DNA from: Crenobacter oryzisoli
GTDB lineage: Bacteria > Pseudomonadota > Gammaproteobacteria > Burkholderiales > Chromobacteriaceae
Reading direction: 5' to 3'
NCBI RefSeq assembly: GCF_030385785.1
Contig: NZ_JAUEDK010000001.1
Coordinates: forward strand, 124,001-188,000
DNA length: 64,000 nucleotides
The number at the start of each line of letters is the position of its first letter. The stretch's first letter is position 1. Of this stretch, positions 26,669 through 35,468 are shown piece by piece. Both the position numbers and the translations under genes were made by a program. The notes under the pieces are model-generated. The model was given only the letters and a program-made list of their open reading frames with translations. It made no database searches and was not told the origin of the DNA.

Positions 26669-27993
26669 CAGCGGCTCTCCTGGTTCACCAGCCGCTCCAC
26701 GATCAGCGTCGCTTCGCGGGTGCGTTCGGCGAGCTTCCTCACCTCGTCGGCGACCACCGCGAAACCGCGGCCAGCCTCGCCGGCGCGCGCCGCCTCGATC
26801 GCAGCGTTCAGCGCCAACAGGTTGGTCTGGTTGGCAATCTGCTGAATCGTTCCGACGATGCTGGCGATTTCGCTCAGGCTCTTTTCCAGTTGCAAGTGCT
26901 GGTGTTTGACCTGGTCATTCTCGGCGGCGACCTTCTCGACATGGATGTCGATCAGTGCGCCGACAACGCGTAGCGGGGTGCCGTCATCGCGGCGACGGGT
27001 CTGGCCGACGGCGCGGAACCAGCGGTATTGCTCGTCCTTGCATTTGAGCCGGTATTCGACATCGTAAGGGGTCTTGCCGCTACGGTCGGTCAGGTGTGCT
27101 TCGAAAGCCTTGAGCGTGGAGTCCTTGTCGTCCGGGTGCAGGCGCGATGCCCAGCTATCGAGCACGTCGGGAAAGTCGGCCTGGTTCGCGAAGCCGAGCA
27201 ACTGGCGGAACTGGCGCGACCACCAGAACGCATTCTTCGGATTGATCGGGTCGCCGGCCACCACTTCCATGTCCCACAGCCCCTCTACCAGCAGCTCGCG
27301 CGCCAGTTCGAAGCGGGTCAGCGTCTTGTCGAGTTCGGCCTCGCGTGCGCGCTCGTCGGTGATGTCAGCGAGCGAACCTGCCACGCGCAGCGGCACACCG
27401 GCTGCGTCACGCCGGGTGGCGCCGCGCGCGCGAAACCAGCGGTATTCACCGCTTTTCAGCTGCAGGCGGTAGGTCACGTCGTACGGAGTACGACCGCTGC
27501 GGTCGTTGAGGTGAGCGGCGAATGCGTCGAGAGTGCGTTCGCGGTCTTCGTGGTGCAGCCGGTTAGCCCAGCTGCCCAGCACGTTCGGGAAGTCGCGCTC
27601 GTCTTGAAAGCCCAGCATCTGCCGGAACTGCGGCGACCACCAGAAGGCGTTGGCGGCATTGACTGGGTCGCCGGCCACTACCGTCATGTCCCATAGCCCT
27701 TCGCTGGACGCGGCGTTGACCAGGTCGAAACGCAGCTGCAGCTCGGCGGTGGTCTGCCGCTGTGCGGCCAGTTGCTCCTGCGCCTGCACTTCGCGGCTGC
27801 TCAGCGTCTCGGTCTGCTCGCGGGCTGCCAAGAGGGCGGCGGCCAAGGTGTCCCTATGGTGGCGCTGTGCCTGCAGCAGGGCGGATTCGCGGCCGTTACG
27901 GGGCGTCGGCCAAAGCGGCATCGCATCGGCCGAGCCGTTCGAAATGGCATTGGAAAGAGCTTCTAGGAAAGAGCTGCGGACGAGCCAGGCCAT
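26668..27993 (-). CDS. Soluble chemoreceptor-like protein with two PAS domains and a short MCP tip
   Basis: The 441-residue cytoplasmic protein has no membrane helix. A coiled-coil N-terminus (residues 45-100) is followed by two near-duplicate PAS_3 domains at about 105-220 and 235-350. Each contains LWDM.VVAGDP.N..NAFWWS and a PAC-like YRWFRA. The C-terminus is only the MCP hairpin tip ([36 protein letters not shown]), about 75 residues, then NQESR and a stop next to repeat C. PAS-MCP proteins with a short tip exist, but the abrupt end at a repeat raises the question of truncation. It probably senses redox or a bound cofactor. No heme cysteine or histidine pattern is obvious. Confidence 0.88.
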   Translation of the reverse strand: MAWLVRSSFLEALSNAISNGSADAMPLWPTPRNGRESALLQAQRHHRDTLAAALLAAREQTETLSSREVQAQEQLAAQRQTTAELQLRFDLVNAASSEGLWDMTVVAGDPVNAANAFWWSPQFRQMLGFQDERDFPNVLGSWANRLHHEDRERTLDAFAAHLNDRSGRTPYDVTYRLQLKSGEYRWFRARGATRRDAAGVPLRVAGSLADITDERAREAELDKTLTRFELARELLVEGLWDMEVVAGDPINPKNAFWWSRQFRQLLGFANQADFPDVLDSWASRLHPDDKDSTLKAFEAHLTDRSGKTPYDVEYRLKCKDEQYRWFRAVGQTRRRDDGTPLRVVGALIDIHVEKVAAENDQVKHQHLQLEKSLSEIASIVGTIQQIANQTNLLALNAAIEAARAGEAGRGFAVVADEVRKLAERTREATLIVERLVNQESR

Positions 27994-28527
27994 GGGAGAT
28001 TCCTTTTGCAGAATTCGGCACGGTGCTGAGGGAGGATTTTATTCAGGACAACATAGCAAATTACTCTGCTAATGACGTATGAATTTTTATTTGCGGGCTG
28101 TGAATTCGGACCGGGGGGTGGTGGCCTGTCATAAGACTTCCACTCGTCGCCAATTCCTGGCTGTTTGTCACCATCCAAATGGGGGTGGCTCCCGGGGCAA
28201 ACCGAGCAAGGCGTCGAACCCTGCCGCCTTCTTCCGCCTTTGTTCGGCCCGGCGCGGCGTTGTTGCGCCATTGCCGCACTCTTCTTTTTCCTGTGTCGGA
28301 ACCGGGTTCCGTTTTCTCTTGGCCGCATTTTGCAAGGGTTTTGTCAGCCAGTTCTTCCAGCTCTCCATGAGTGCAAGCATATTTACGCAAGAAGCATCTT
28401 GATGCGATATGAAAATTCTTAAAATGGAATTGACATCCGTAATGTGGAATGTCCAAGATGTCTTTGGCTGGAGCAAATTCCTAAAGAACCGGATACACCG
28501 GGCATGGCCACCAAAGGAGAAAATTAG
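27994..28527. other. Intergenic region between divergent PAS chemoreceptor and NCS2 genes
   Basis: The 534 bases carry both promoters. Just before the permease, TTGACAT at about 28428 is followed by a partly complementary AATGTCCAA, giving a loose dyad around a candidate -35 box. Open frames on the minus strand here (for example 28061-28456) show no family resemblance and lack a ribosome site. No riboswitch was recognised. Confidence 0.4.
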
Positions 28528-29868
28528 ATGGAACAGTTGCTTTTCAAGGTGGAGGATCGTCCTCCGGCACTGACGAGTGTTCTGCTCGCGATGCAGCACT
28601 TGCTGGCGGCATTGGGTGGCATCATCGCGGTGCCCCTGGTGGTCGGGGGGGCGTTAAAGCTTCCGGCGGACCAGGTGGTGGCACTCGTTAACGCTGCGCT
28701 GCTGGGCTCGGGTATCGTCACGATCATCCAGTGCAAGGGGGTAGGGCCGATCGGCATCCGTCTGCCCTGCGTGATGGGAACCAGCTTCGCCTTCGTTGGC
28801 GCGGGGATCAGCGTCGGCCTTGAGCATGGCGTACCGGGGATTCTGGGCTCGTCGCTGGTGGGTTCGCTGGTGATGATCATCGGCAGCTACTTCATGCCGA
28901 CGATACGCAAGCTGTTTCCGCACGCCGTGACCGGCGTTGTGGTGACCATGATCGGCCTGTCGTTGACGCCTGTGGCGATCGATTGGGCGGCGGGCGGCTT
29001 CGGCAGCAGCCATTACGGCGAGCCGGGCAATCTGGCGATTGCGGGTTTCGTGTTGCTGCTGGTCATCGCGCTGGTTCAGTGGGGCAAGGGCATCATTTCC
29101 GCGTCGGCGGTGGTGATCGGCATCGCCGTCGGCTATCTGGTCTGCCTGGCGCTGGGCAAGATCGACTTCACCCAGGTTCATCATGCCCCGGTCTTTGCGG
29201 TACCGCAGCCGATGCACTTCGGGTTGAGCTTCCCGATCTCTGGGATTGTTGCGATGTCGATCGCCTTCCTGGTGACCATTGTCGAGACCACCGGCACCTT
29301 CATGGCGCTGGGTGCTGCGACGCAAACCGCGATGCCGGGCAAGAAGCTGGCGCGCGGCATTCTGTGCGATGGTGTGGGCTCGGCGTTCGCTGCGCTGATG
29401 TCCAGCCCACCAGTATCGACCTTTGCGCAGAATGTCGGCGTGGTGTCGCTGACCGGCGTGGCCAGCCGCCATGTGGTGGCGCTGACTGGCGTGATGCTGC
29501 TCTTGGCCGGGCTGTTCCCGGTGCTGGGGGCGCTGGTGGTGACGATTCCCCAGCCGGTGCTTGGTGGCGCGGGCCTGATGATGTTCGCGATGATCGTGTC
29601 GGCCGGTATCCAGATGCTCGGCAAGGTCGAGCACACCAAGCGCAACGGCCTGATCATCGCCGTGTCCATCGGTTGCGGCCTGGCGGTGACCGTTCGTCCT
29701 GAGCTGCTCTCCAAGCTGCCGACCTTCGTGAAGGAGGTGTTCGGTTCGGGTATCACCGTAGGCGCGCTGGTGGCGGTATCGCTCAACCTGCTGCTGCCGG
29801 GTCGTCCAGTCGATTTCGCCGAGGAGGAAGAAGGGGGAGCCATCGAGATCGCCCGCGAAGTGGCCTGA
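28528..29868 (+). CDS. NCS2 family purine/xanthine/urate permease
   Basis: The 446-residue membrane protein has about 14 hydrophobic segments and follows the nucleobase:cation symporter-2 pattern. Visible are LLAMQHLLAALGGIIAVPLVV near the start, GVGPIGIRLPCVMGTSFAFVG, the substrate-site segment VTIVETTGTFMALGAAT, and SSPPVSTFAQNVGVVSLTGVASR. It imports xanthine, uric acid or a related base with protons. The Q-N-x-G motif in FAQNVGV suits the xanthine/urate branch rather than uracil. The start follows AAAGGAGAAAATTAG. No purine catabolic gene is adjacent, so it appears to act alone. Confidence 0.92.
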   Translation: MEQLLFKVEDRPPALTSVLLAMQHLLAALGGIIAVPLVVGGALKLPADQVVALVNAALLGSGIVTIIQCKGVGPIGIRLPCVMGTSFAFVGAGISVGLEHGVPGILGSSLVGSLVMIIGSYFMPTIRKLFPHAVTGVVVTMIGLSLTPVAIDWAAGGFGSSHYGEPGNLAIAGFVLLLVIALVQWGKGIISASAVVIGIAVGYLVCLALGKIDFTQVHHAPVFAVPQPMHFGLSFPISGIVAMSIAFLVTIVETTGTFMALGAATQTAMPGKKLARGILCDGVGSAFAALMSSPPVSTFAQNVGVVSLTGVASRHVVALTGVMLLLAGLFPVLGALVVTIPQPVLGGAGLMMFAMIVSAGIQMLGKVEHTKRNGLIIAVSIGCGLAVTVRPELLSKLPTFVKEVFGSGITVGALVAVSLNLLLPGRPVDFAEEEEGGAIEIAREVA

Positions 29869-29988
29869 CCCGCCGACGGTCAGTGTGGTGCTCCCGGCCA
29901 GGCGCTCTGCTCAAGGGCTACTCGGCAAGGCCGTGCCACAACGCCGGAAGGCTTCGCGGGCACTTTGTTGTGTTGGCTGCTTTAATCC

Positions 29989-30015
29989 AACGCCCACCTG
30001 ACTGGTGGGCGTTTT
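29989..30015 (+). terminator. Terminator downstream of the NCS2 permease
   Basis: CGCCCACC / GGTGGGCG with loop TGACT is followed by TTTT. The 326-base gap between the permease and the next gene contains this and nothing else I can identify. Confidence 0.85.
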
Positions 30016-30194
30016 GCATGGCCTGGCAGCATGAAGCGGTGGGAGTCGTGTCGAGTGCAGGCCGCAAGGTGGGTCGAATGGCGGGTATGCCGCTTGCTTG
30101 TCTTGGTCTGGACGCCGCGTCCCGATCGGGGACCGGCGTGTTGGGCGGGCCCCATCACGGGCTTGCCGGTTGACCCATCCCGGAGACCCCCGAC

Positions 30195-30755
30195 ATGGAT
30201 GCTATTCCTCTCTTGCCTGTTACTCTGCTGATTACCCGCCGGATCGATGCGACGCGCTACGCCGATTTTGTCGCCTGGACCGAGCGAGGAGAGCGCCTCG
30301 CCGGCACGTTTGCCGGCTATCTCGGCGCCGGGGTGTTTGCACCGCCACCGGGCAGTGATACCTATCAGATTCTGTTCCGTTTCGTCGACGAGGTCTGTCT
30401 CGCGCGTTGGGTCGATTCCCCGCAACGGCGCGCTTGGTTGGCCGAAGGCACCGCCCTGGTGCAGCAAAGCCAGGCGCACTGCGCGCGCGGTCTCGATCAC
30501 TGGTTCGGCGCGACGCCGCCGCGCTGGAAGCAGGCAGTGATGATCTGGCTGGTGTTCTTCCCGGTGTCTCTGGGTTTCAACCTGCTGCTGGGCGAGATGC
30601 TGGGCAGCCTGCCGGTGTTCTGGCGGGTGCTGTTGAGTACGCTGGCCCTGACGCCGGCGATGGTGTTCGTGTTTATCCCGTTGAGCAGCCGTTTGCTGCA
30701 TCGTTGGCTGCAGCCGCCGCCCTCCCTGCCGCTGGAGCGCGCGCACGGCGGCTGA
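30195..30755 (+). CDS. ABM-domain membrane protein
   Basis: The 186-residue protein starts with a small alpha-beta domain resembling the antibiotic-biosynthesis-monooxygenase fold (residues 8-110; ITRRIDATRYADFVAWTERGERL, YQILFRFVD). Two membrane helices follow, at about 117-138 and 145-168. Such fusions are widespread but uncharacterised. The ABM half may bind or oxidise a small aromatic or heme-like compound at the inner face of the membrane. GGAGA precedes the ATG. It converges on the diguanylate cyclase gene, with only 19 bases between stops and no clear terminator. Confidence 0.8.
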   Translation: MDAIPLLPVTLLITRRIDATRYADFVAWTERGERLAGTFAGYLGAGVFAPPPGSDTYQILFRFVDEVCLARWVDSPQRRAWLAEGTALVQQSQAHCARGLDHWFGATPPRWKQAVMIWLVFFPVSLGFNLLLGEMLGSLPVFWRVLLSTLALTPAMVFVFIPLSSRLLHRWLQPPPSLPLERAHGG

Positions 30756-30774
30756 GCCGCAGGACGGCGCGAGT

Positions 30775-32346
30775 CTACTGCAGGCAGCTGGTGCGGTTGC
30801 GGCCCTGGTGCTTGGCGTCGTAGAGGGCCCGATCGGCGCGGGCGAACAGGCCTGCGAGGTCCCGGTCGCCCGGTCTGAGCTCGGCCACGCCGAGGCTGAT
30901 CGTCATCATCACTTGGCCTGTGGGCAGCGCGACATCGAGGGCTTCGGCATGCCGGCGCAGTCGTTCGGCGATCCGCACGGCAGAGGACTGCGTCGTGTTT
31001 GGCAGCAGCACGGCAAATTCTTCGCCGCCGAGCCGGCTGCAGATGTCGGATTCACGCAGCAGATCGCGCAGCATGTCTGCGAGGTGGCGTAGCGCCTGGT
31101 CGCCGGCAGGATGGCCGAAGCTGTCGTTGATGTGCTTGAAATGGTCGATGTCGAGCACGATCAGCGAGTAGGGGATGCCCTGTTGCAGGGCTTTCTGGAT
31201 CAGCGGTTCGGCCTCGGCGAAGAAGGCGCGCCGGTTGTGCAGTTCGGTCAGCGAGTCGGTGGTGGCGAGGTGGCGCAGTTCGTCCTCGAGCTGCTGGCGG
31301 TTCGAATTATCGTAGACCCAGATCAGGCTGGCTGCCTCGCCGTTGATGGCCAGCGGCAGCACGGTGAGCAGACTGGGGAAGGGGCCGTCGATGCCGCGCA
31401 ACACCGCTTCGCAGTCGCGCAGCTCCCGTTCGCGGCGGTAGCGTCGGTAGAGTTCGTAATAGCGTGTCGGGCAATCCAGCAGGGTCGGCAAGACGATGCG
31501 GTCAGGATAGTCGGTCAGTCCCAGCCGTTCGGCTAACGGCCGGTTGATGAACAGCGGACAGCCGTCGCTATCGCGGATGAGGCCAACACCGATCGGACTT
31601 GTCGTCAGGATCAGGCGCAGGCGTTCCTCGCTGTCGTGCAGAGCCCGCGTACGCTGCTCCACTTGCTGCTCCAGCGTGCTGTTGAGGCCGGCCAGGTGGC
31701 GCGATAGCCTCCGGGTGCGAAACAGCAGTATGGCAAGAAACGCCAACATCGCTAGCACGCTGATGCCAAGCCCGGCAAGCGCCCTGGCCAGGGTGGCGAA
31801 GTTGGCCTTGGTGCCGATCCGGTCGTTATCCACCACCTCGGTCATGTCCAGATGCACCTCGAGCGTCATCTGGTGGATCGCCTCCAGATGACTCTCAAGC
31901 TCGGTTTCGATCTTCCGCACCTGATGACGTGCCAGCTCCGGATCTTTCGGCAGTGCGGCCAGCTGTCGGCTCCAGCCGTCCAATCGCCTTTGCATTGCGA
32001 TCATCTGCTGCCAGGTCGTGGCGGACATGTGCTGGTCGGTGCCGTATTCCTTGAGTATCTGGAAGCGGCTGGCCAGCAAGTCAAGACGCAGGCGTACCGT
32101 ATCGACGGGGTCGCGGCCGAGCAGGTAGCCATCCATAGACTGATGAAAACGGAGGGCTTCGAGCTGCAGCTGGGTCGTGACCCAGAGGTTGTTTTTCAGC
32201 GTTGGTCGCGCCAGGCGGCTCACCTGGTTTTCGGCGATCTGCAACGCCGAGAAGGTCAGGCTTGCCATCGCCAGGGCGAGGGCACATAGCAAGCCGGAAA
32301 AGCAGAGCGAGCGGTTGCGCCAGCAGGGGATGGAAAGAGCGCTCAT
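30775..32346 (-). CDS. Membrane diguanylate cyclase with PAS domain
   Basis: The 523-residue protein has a membrane helix at residues about 12-35. A periplasmic helical sensor region (35-190) containing predicted coiled-coil follows, then a second helix near 190-212, a short coiled linker, a PAS domain (about 240-350) and a GGDEF domain. The active site is GGEEF. An RESD inhibitory site (RxxD) lies exactly five residues before it, so product feedback inhibition by cyclic di-GMP is expected. No EAL domain is present. Its ATG overlaps the stop of the upstream small periplasmic gene by four bases, implying translational coupling and a shared role. Confidence 0.92.
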   Translation of the reverse strand: MSALSIPCWRNRSLCFSGLLCALALAMASLTFSALQIAENQVSRLARPTLKNNLWVTTQLQLEALRFHQSMDGYLLGRDPVDTVRLRLDLLASRFQILKEYGTDQHMSATTWQQMIAMQRRLDGWSRQLAALPKDPELARHQVRKIETELESHLEAIHQMTLEVHLDMTEVVDNDRIGTKANFATLARALAGLGISVLAMLAFLAILLFRTRRLSRHLAGLNSTLEQQVEQRTRALHDSEERLRLILTTSPIGVGLIRDSDGCPLFINRPLAERLGLTDYPDRIVLPTLLDCPTRYYELYRRYRRERELRDCEAVLRGIDGPFPSLLTVLPLAINGEAASLIWVYDNSNRQQLEDELRHLATTDSLTELHNRRAFFAEAEPLIQKALQQGIPYSLIVLDIDHFKHINDSFGHPAGDQALRHLADMLRDLLRESDICSRLGGEEFAVLLPNTTQSSAVRIAERLRRHAEALDVALPTGQVMMTISLGVAELRPGDRDLAGLFARADRALYDAKHQGRNRTSCLQ

Positions 32347-32843
32347 CGGACGGTGATGTGGTTGACCTGCCAGACAGCCTGGTTGTAATAGAATTGTATG
32401 TTCAGCGCTGGGTATTCATCGTAAGGATAGATGACGACCAGCGGTCCTTTGTCGCGAACCGGCATGTAATGTCCATCCACCTTGTAAGCCAGTATTGGGT
32501 CGTATTTGATGATGTCGGCAACGGCAATGTCGATCGCGTAATCGTTCAGCGCCGCTACATACACGCTGGTGCCGGTGGCACCGAGCTTGCCGAGCAGTGC
32601 CTTGATCGAGACGCCTTCCCACTGTTGCGGTGCATGGTGCCACTGGGTGGACGTGGTGATCCGGCGTATCGGCAGGGTGGAGAGCTGCTGTAGCGAGAAG
32701 GTCATCGGCTTGGTGGCCTTCGCTGATATGACGAGCGCCGGTTTATTGAGGTCCACATTCAGGTCGGCAGCATAAGCGCAGCCGGTGCTGAAGAGGGCAA
32801 GAAGGACGGGAGCCGACAATGGTGAGAAAGAAAAAGGCGTCAT
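32343..32843 (-). CDS. Periplasmic molybdopterin-oxidoreductase-fold small protein
   Basis: The 166-residue protein has a signal peptide (residues 1-25, ending AYAAD). The remaining domain resembles the sulfite-oxidase/YedY-type molybdopterin fold (TFSLQQLSTLPIRRITTSTQW, WEGVSIKALLGKLG, PLVVIYPYDEYPAL). It lacks the cysteine that would bind the molybdenum atom at the usual place, so it is probably a ligand-binding rather than catalytic version. Genes of this kind often precede sensor kinases or cyclases, and here it overlaps the diguanylate cyclase start by four bases (ATGA). It may be the periplasmic sensor for that cyclase; this is inferred. Confidence 0.75.
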   Translation of the reverse strand: MTPFSFSPLSAPVLLALFSTGCAYAADLNVDLNKPALVISAKATKPMTFSLQQLSTLPIRRITTSTQWHHAPQQWEGVSIKALLGKLGATGTSVYVAALNDYAIDIAVADIIKYDPILAYKVDGHYMPVRDKGPLVVIYPYDEYPALNIQFYYNQAVWQVNHITVR

Positions 32844-33076
32844 TGTGGGGCTCCTGTGCTGCGGTCAAAGCGAAAACTGTCTATCAATCCGACGTTTTAC
32901 CTGATGACGGCTTTGGAGTCGACTTTATGACAAAGGAATCAATACGTTATGCTATTTATGAAATTTGTTGTTAAGTATTTGACGCTTTTGCGAAATGCTG
33001 TGTTTTGATGTTAAATCAATTGAAAGTTGGCTGATAATGACCAACTAAATCGGAAACGAAGCACCAAAAACGAATT

Positions 33077-33097
33077 GGGCCGGTTTTGCCGGCCCTA
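33077..33097 (-). terminator. Hairpin downstream of a small hypothetical gene
   Basis: GGGCCGG / CCGGCCC with a five-base loop, six bases beyond the stop of the 65-residue gene on the minus strand, is followed by a T-rich stretch. Confidence 0.65.
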
Positions 33098-33102
33098 TCG
33101 AT

Positions 33103-33300
33103 TTATTCATCTATTTCGCATGATGTAGGTTGACGCTTCGATACTTCGTCTCGAAGGGACAGGCGGTAGGCTTCGTCTTCTGCCATCGTGTGGAATGGAT
33201 AAGGCCCTGCTTTACGTTTTCCCTGAGCCGCTTCGACCACGGCCCAGCCCACAAACCCGCCATTCGGATCGAGTACCCGTTCGACGCGGTAGTGCGACAT
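33103..33300 (-). CDS. Small hypothetical protein, 65 residues
   Basis: The frame reads MSHYRVERVLDPNGGFVGWAVVEAAQGKRK and ends TSCEIDE. It is short, soluble and mixed in charge, with no recognised family. A strong GGAGGTCACC ribosome site immediately precedes the ATG and a hairpin follows the stop, so it is probably a genuine monocistronic gene. It lies in an otherwise AT-rich, gene-poor stretch (32844-33816). Confidence 0.65.
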   Translation of the reverse strand: MSHYRVERVLDPNGGFVGWAVVEAAQGKRKAGPYPFHTMAEDEAYRLSLRDEVSKRQPTSCEIDE

Positions 33301-33816
33301 GGTGACCTCCGATGTTTGGTGGAGATGTTATTCTGGATTCAGTTTGGGAAACATCAAGTTAGATTTTTTGTACATGGCATAGCTGTCCGGCGGGTCTGGT
33401 TGCGTGGGCCATCGTGGCAGTGTCGCGGACGCGGTAACAACGCTACAAAAGCACCCGCCTTGCATTGCGCAAAAGCGACAGCCACGTATATAAAGGCAGC
33501 GATCCGGCTGGGAATGTTTGCAGAGAAAACTGGCTGCGCCTTCAATTTAACATGATGATAAAAAACAGATTTTTTGTTGTTGGTGGTTGATTGTTGCGGT
33601 GCGCCATGGCGAGTGCTCCCTCGTTACTGGCAATTGTCTGACCGGGCAATAACTGAAACTATCGGCGCTCAGTGTCTCAGGGCTTTCTACGGCGCCCCCA
33701 AGAGCTGCCGGTCTGATGCACTTAACAGCCCCATAAGAATTGGCCACTGGGGGCGGCGTCCTGCCTGCCTCGGGACAGATGGCTGCTTTAAGCATGTCAC
33801 GGAGAAAGTAGAAAGT
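33301..33816 (+). other. Leader and promoter region of the arginine transport operon
   Basis: The 516 bases contain no convincing gene. The part before 33600 is AT-rich, and the 220 bases before aotJ are more balanced. A regulated promoter for the aot unit is expected here, since ArgR controls aot in Pseudomonas. I could not find a clear pair of ArgR half-sites (TGTCGC-N8-AA): TGTCTG near 33637 is the nearest match. Confidence 0.4.
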
Positions 33817-34587
33817 ATGAAGAAGCTCACCATCGCGGTTGTACTCGGCCTGGCGTCCGCCGGCGCTTTCGCTAAAGACTGGACCACCGTTCGTTTCGGT
33901 GTCGATGCCAGCTATGCCCCGTTTGAATCGAAAGCTCCGGATGGCAAGCTGGTTGGCTTTGACATCGACCTGGGCAACGCCATCTGTGCCAAGATGAAGG
34001 CCAAGTGCGTCTGGGTTGAAAACGACTTCGACGGCATGATCCCGGCGCTGAAGGCGAAGAAGTTTGATGGCATCCTGTCCTCGCTGTCGGTGACTGAGAA
34101 GCGCGCCGAACAGATCGCCTTCTCCGACAAGCTGTTCAATGCGCCGGTGCGCATGGTGGCCAAGAAGGGCTCCACCCTGCTGCCGACCGCCGAGTCGCTG
34201 AAGGGTAAGCGCGTGGGCGTGGAGCAGGGCACCATCCAGGAAACCTACGCCAAGACCTACTGGGAACCGAAGGGCGTGAGCGTGGTGCCGTACCAGAACC
34301 AGGATCTGGTGCTGGCTGACCTGGCCTCTGGCCGTCTAGACGCTTCGTTGCAGGATGAAGTGCAGGCCGACTACGGCTTCCTGAAGAGCCCGCGTGGCCA
34401 GGGATTTGCCTTTGCCGGACCGGAAGTGAAGGATCCGAAGACCCTGGGTACCGGCACCGCCATCGGCCTTCGCAAGGAAGACACCGATCTGCGCCAGCAG
34501 ATCAACAAGGCACTCGCCGCAATCCACAAAGACGGCACCTATCAGCGTCTGTCCAAGAAGTACTTCTCCTTCGACATCTACAACTGA
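33817..34587 (+). CDS. aotJ: Arginine/ornithine ABC transporter substrate-binding protein
   Basis: The 256-residue periplasmic protein has a signal peptide (MKKLTIAVVLGLASAGAFA). It is a cluster F solute-binding protein with the LAO-type pattern VRFGVDASYAPFESKAPDGKLVGFDIDLGNAICAKM and FDGILSSLSVTEKRAEQI. The aspartate and arginine positions that bind the alpha-amino and carboxyl groups of basic amino acids are in this region. The ATG at 33817 begins the signal peptide; GGAGAAAG lies upstream. It is the first gene of the aot-argR cluster, so arginine or ornithine is the likely ligand. Confidence 0.92.
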   Translation: MKKLTIAVVLGLASAGAFAKDWTTVRFGVDASYAPFESKAPDGKLVGFDIDLGNAICAKMKAKCVWVENDFDGMIPALKAKKFDGILSSLSVTEKRAEQIAFSDKLFNAPVRMVAKKGSTLLPTAESLKGKRVGVEQGTIQETYAKTYWEPKGVSVVPYQNQDLVLADLASGRLDASLQDEVQADYGFLKSPRGQGFAFAGPEVKDPKTLGTGTAIGLRKEDTDLRQQINKALAAIHKDGTYQRLSKKYFSFDIYN

Positions 34588-34633
34588 TCGGTCGACTGCA
34601 GGCGGCCCTCGTATAATCGGGGCCGTTTGAAGG

Positions 34634-34687
34634 GGATCCCGGCATGCCGCGCCCGGCCTGGGCGCGGTAGCCGGGTGTTATCCCTGT
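34634..34687 (+). other. Large stem-loop between aotJ and aotQ
   Basis: CCCGGC and CCGCGCCC pair with GGGCGCGG and GCCGGG across 34638-34675, with loop GGCCT. GGGAT/ATCCC can extend the stem outward. A smaller GGCCC/GGGGCC hairpin lies just before it. There is no T tract. Such structures after a binding-protein gene often protect its mRNA and keep its level above that of the permease genes. It is also possible that it partly terminates transcription. Confidence 0.6.
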
Positions 34688-34778
34688 GTCGTGGCGGCTG
34701 GGGCATCTGCCCCCGCCCGTCGAAGTGCGCCCACATGCAAGTCCCTGCACGCTGTGGGGCGTTCGGAAGGAGTGAATC

Positions 34779-35468
34779 ATGTTTTTGGAAGGCTACGGGC
34801 CGCTGATCCTCACCGGTACCTGGGCGACGATCAAGCTGGCCGTGCTCTCGGTGTTGGCCTCGGTGCTGATCGGCCTGATCGGTGCCAGCTCCAAACTGTC
34901 GAATAACCGCCTGTTGCGTGGCATCGCAACCGGCTACACCACGCTGATCCGCAGCGTCCCCGACCTGGTGATCATGCTCTTGCTGTTTTACAGCCTGCAG
35001 CTGTTGCTCAACCAGGTAACCGACTGGTTGCACTGGGATCAGATCGACATCGACCCGTTCATCGCGGGGGTGGTGACGCTGGCGTTCATCTACGGCGCCT
35101 ACTTCACCGAAACCTTCCGCGGAGCGTTCCAGTCGGTGCCGCGTGGCCAGATCGAGGCCGCCGTGTCGTACGGCATGGCGCCGTGGAAGGTGTTCCACCG
35201 CATTCTGTTCCCGCAGATGATGCGTTTCGCGCTGCCGGGCATCGGCAACAACTGGCAGGTGCTGGTCAAGGCGACCGCGCTGGTGTCCATCATTGGTCTG
35301 TCCGACATCGTGAAAGCGACCCAGGACGCCGGCAAGAGCTCGATGCAGCTGTTCTATTTCACCCTGGTCGGCGCGCTGATCTATCTGGTGATCACCACCC
35401 TGTCTAACGGCGTGCTGATCTGGCTGGAGCAACGCTATTCCGCTGGCGTCAGAAAGGCCGAGCTATGA
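34779..35468 (+). CDS. aotQ: Arginine/ornithine ABC transporter permease, HisQ-like
   Basis: The 229-residue inner-membrane protein has five hydrophobic helices. The permease EAA loop appears as QIEAAVSYGMAPWKVFHRILFPQMM, with conserved glycine, and the N-terminal LTGTWATIKLAVLSV is typical of the polar-amino-acid family. It forms the channel with AotM. GGAAGGAG precedes the ATG. It overlaps aotM by four bases (ATGA), so translation is coupled. Confidence 0.93.
   Translation: MFLEGYGPLILTGTWATIKLAVLSVLASVLIGLIGASSKLSNNRLLRGIATGYTTLIRSVPDLVIMLLLFYSLQLLLNQVTDWLHWDQIDIDPFIAGVVTLAFIYGAYFTETFRGAFQSVPRGQIEAAVSYGMAPWKVFHRILFPQMMRFALPGIGNNWQVLVKATALVSIIGLSDIVKATQDAGKSSMQLFYFTLVGALIYLVITTLSNGVLIWLEQRYSAGVRKAEL

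Noticed and set aside
28165-28260. Possible cyclic di-GMP (GEMM) riboswitch suggested by GGGGCAAACC
   Set aside because: The flanking stems, the conserved ACGCAAAGCC segment and the tetraloop receptor of the GEMM fold are missing.
28061-28456. Open frame on the minus strand between the chemoreceptor and permease genes
   Set aside because: There is no ribosome site, composition is unlike the neighbours, and there is no recognisable family; it lies over the permease promoter region.
29883-30173. Open frame between the NCS2 permease and the ABM protein
   Set aside because: It runs through the terminator hairpin at 29989-30015 and lacks a ribosome site and family resemblance.
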